Positions 4,711 through 6,379 of a DNA stretch of 6,379 nucleotides are shown here, piece by piece. Every line of letters starts with the position of its first letter. Positions within the stretch are counted from its first letter, which is position 1. This stretch comes from Clostridia bacterium. GTDB taxonomy: Bacteria > Bacillota_A > Clostridia > Oscillospirales > CAG-272. A model generated the notes under the pieces. That model was given only the letters and a program-made list of their open reading frames with translations. It was not told where the DNA came from and did no database searches. The translations under genes were made by a program, and so were the position numbers. Where the stretch lies: NCBI GenBank assembly GCA_017395725.1, contig JAFQOB010000042.1, positions 1 through 6,379 of the forward strand, given 5' to 3'.

Positions 4711-6379
4711 ATGAAAAGAACGAAAAGAATACTTAGTATGGTTTTGGTTATTGTGATGCTATTTACATCTCTTCCTATGGATGTTTTTGCACAGGAAACA
4801 ACCGTTCTTACTGAGGTGGGTGTAACTGAGAAAGAGGCAACAACGGCGGAAGGGCCTGCAGAGGAATCTGCAACAACTGAAGAAACAATCACCGAAGAAG
4901 TGAACGATACGGTGTATGAAACCGGCAAAAGTTATGTGATTGACGGAGTTGAATATTATATCAGTCAATATGAAACGGTTTGTGCTGTTGATTCTGTAGG
5001 AGATCCTGAAAAAGTGGAAATTCTTTCAGAACTGGGAAACTATCCGGTAACGAAAATGGGTGATATGGCTTTTAACCATAATAAAGCATTAAAGGAAATT
5101 ATTATTCCCGAATCTGTTGAGGAAATAAACGGTTTGCTCTGTCCGGGGATAGAAAAAATTGAAATTCGCGGCGGATACAAAAAGATAAACAATAATATTC
5201 TTTCAAACTCCGCTTTCTACAAAAACGAAGAAAACTGGAAGGACGGTCTTCTGATTGTTGACGGATACTTAATCGGAGCAAAAAGAAACGATGAGGTGAT
5301 TTTAGGCGAAGATATTACTTCGATTTCGGAGGATGCCTTTGATTATGATTGGGTTCCTCAGATAATTCGGATACAGAACAAGAGCTGTGTCTTCCCATAT
5401 GATATAGGAGTTTCCACCGTTATCAGCGGCTTTTCCGGTTCTACTGCAGAAAAATATGCTAAAAAATGGTCCTGTAGCTTTAAGGAAATCTGCGGTTGTG
5501 AGGATGCAGTCTTAATTCCGGGTACTCCTTCCTATTGTAATGGAACAATAGGTCACACAGAGGGTAAGTGGTGCGAAAAATGTCAACTGTGGCAATACGG
5601 CAGCATTCCCGATAGCAGAGTCAATCATTTTGACGAAGACAATAATACGGTATGTGACTATTGCGGATTTGACCTTACAAAGAAAATAATTTACGGCGGT
5701 TTTTGTGATGATGCTGCTTTCTGGACTATCAGCGAGGACGGAACTCTTCACATTTGCGGAAACGGCAGCCTTTCAGATCTTCACTATACTGCTTATGACC
5801 CCTGGGAATATTACAGAAGAAGAAAAGCAATAAAGACTCTTATTGTTTCAAAGGGAATTACAAGTATAGCCGATGCGAATTTCACTTATCAGGACAATCT
5901 TGAAACAGTAATTCTTGACGATACGGTAAAAGGTCTTCCCGAGTTCCGTGAATGTAAAAAACTCAAAAACGTCAGTCTTGGCAACGGAGCCACCGAAATC
6001 CCAAGTCTCTGTTTTGCTGATTGTTCTTCTCTTGAAGAACTTGTTTTGCCGAAGAGCTTAAAGAAAATCTCATACAATGCTTTTTCTGATGCAGTAAATT
6101 TAAAGAAGCTTGTTTTACCTGACACAGTTGAATCCATAGGCTCTTCTGCTTTCAGTTATTGTACAAGTCTTGCGGAAATTACACTTAACGACGGCCTTAC
6201 TAGAATTGATGGATCTGCCTTTTATAATTGCAAGGCACTCAAATCTGTTGAGCTTCCCGACAGCCTGACCTCTCTCGGTTCATCCACTTTTAAGAACTGT
6301 AGCTCGCTGGAAAAAGTAAAGCTTTCAAAGAATCTTGAAACTTTGATAGCTTATACTTTTGAAAATTGCTCTTCCCTTA
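4711..6379 (+). CDS. Secreted BspA-like (LRR_5) leucine-rich-repeat protein, C-terminus beyond window
   Basis: Seen: the frame is open for 556 codons to the window edge with no stop, so the protein is incomplete here by truncation of the window, not by mutation. It starts with a signal peptide (KRTKR, hydrophobic core, probable cleavage after DVFA, residue 27) and a Thr/Glu-rich linker (29-72). A first degenerate LRR region (74-260) ends in the family motif GFSGSTAEKYAKKW (240-253). A Cys-rich spacer follows, with CEKC (288-291) and CDYC (315-318). A BspA-type N-module (327-355, FWTISEDGTLHICGNG) leads into regular 23-residue LRR_5 repeats from about 378 to the end (for example KKLVLPDTVESIGSSAF). 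Inferred: an exported surface or secreted binding protein, like the protein at 31-2883. It is divergent from the sigma-factor gene across 262 bases and has its own promoter. The anchor type is not visible. Confidence 0.92.
   Translation, partial: MKRTKRILSMVLVIVMLFTSLPMDVFAQETTVLTEVGVTEKEATTAEGPAEESATTEETITEEVNDTVYETGKSYVIDGVEYYISQYETVCAVDSVGDPEKVEILSELGNYPVTKMGDMAFNHNKALKEIIIPESVEEINGLLCPGIEKIEIRGGYKKINNNILSNSAFYKNEENWKDGLLIVDGYLIGAKRNDEVILGEDITSISEDAFDYDWVPQIIRIQNKSCVFPYDIGVSTVISGFSGSTAEKYAKKWSCSFKEICGCEDAVLIPGTPSYCNGTIGHTEGKWCEKCQLWQYGSIPDSRVNHFDEDNNTVCDYCGFDLTKKIIYGGFCDDAAFWTISEDGTLHICGNGSLSDLHYTAYDPWEYYRRRKAIKTLIVSKGITSIADANFTYQDNLETVILDDTVKGLPEFRECKKLKNVSLGNGATEIPSLCFADCSSLEELVLPKSLKKISYNAFSDAVNLKKLVLPDTVESIGSSAFSYCTSLAEITLNDGLTRIDGSAFYNCKALKSVELPDSLTSLGSSTFKNCSSLEKVKLSKNLETLIAYTFENCSSL

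Noticed and set aside
4662..4928. 88-codon - strand open frame across the start of the second LRR gene
   Set aside because: Its Ser/Val-rich product is just the antisense reading of the Thr/Glu-rich linker, and it runs over that gene's promoter and ribosome binding site.

Overview
The window looks like a low-GC Firmicute, most likely a gut- or rumen-type clostridium (Ruminococcaceae/Oscillospiraceae-like). The reasons are AT-rich DNA with strong AGGAGG-type ribosome binding sites, two secreted BspA-type (LRR_5) leucine-rich-repeat proteins, and an ECF sigma factor paired with a DUF4367-type membrane protein. The lineage is inferred from gene families only; there is no rRNA or tRNA here.

Layout. 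(1) 31-2883 (+): a complete 950-residue secreted LRR_5 protein with a signal peptide, about a dozen LRR units, a Cys-rich repeat stalk, a second small LRR block, an unrecognised domain and an amphipathic C-terminal helix instead of a standard wall anchor. (2) 2884-3208: an intergenic stretch holding a C-rich, G-poor segment, a short coding-like remnant ending at 3067, a candidate structured RNA (3070-3118) and a strong hairpin terminator (3156-3178). (3) 4448-3209 (-): a two-gene operon, an ECF sigma factor followed with a 14-base overlap by a single-pass membrane protein with an extracytoplasmic DUF4367-like domain, the probable anti-sigma/sensor. (4) 4449-4710: a divergent control region with a strong extended -10 promoter for the right-hand gene, weaker candidate promoters for the sigma operon, an 11-bp inverted repeat, a 14-bp dyad touching a -35 box, a longer-range inverted repeat and a 9-bp direct repeat. 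(5) 4711-6379 (+): a second secreted LRR_5 protein, open to the end of the window and therefore truncated by it.

Working model. The sigma/anti-sigma pair sits between two LRR surface-protein genes and is divergent from one of them through a short region dense in symmetric sequence. A reasonable inference is that an envelope signal sensed by the DUF4367 protein releases the sigma factor, which may control itself and perhaps the adjacent surface proteins. The best visible promoter of the right-hand LRR gene is housekeeping-type, so direct control by the ECF sigma factor is not shown. I see no CRISPR array, intact mobile element, tRNA or rRNA.
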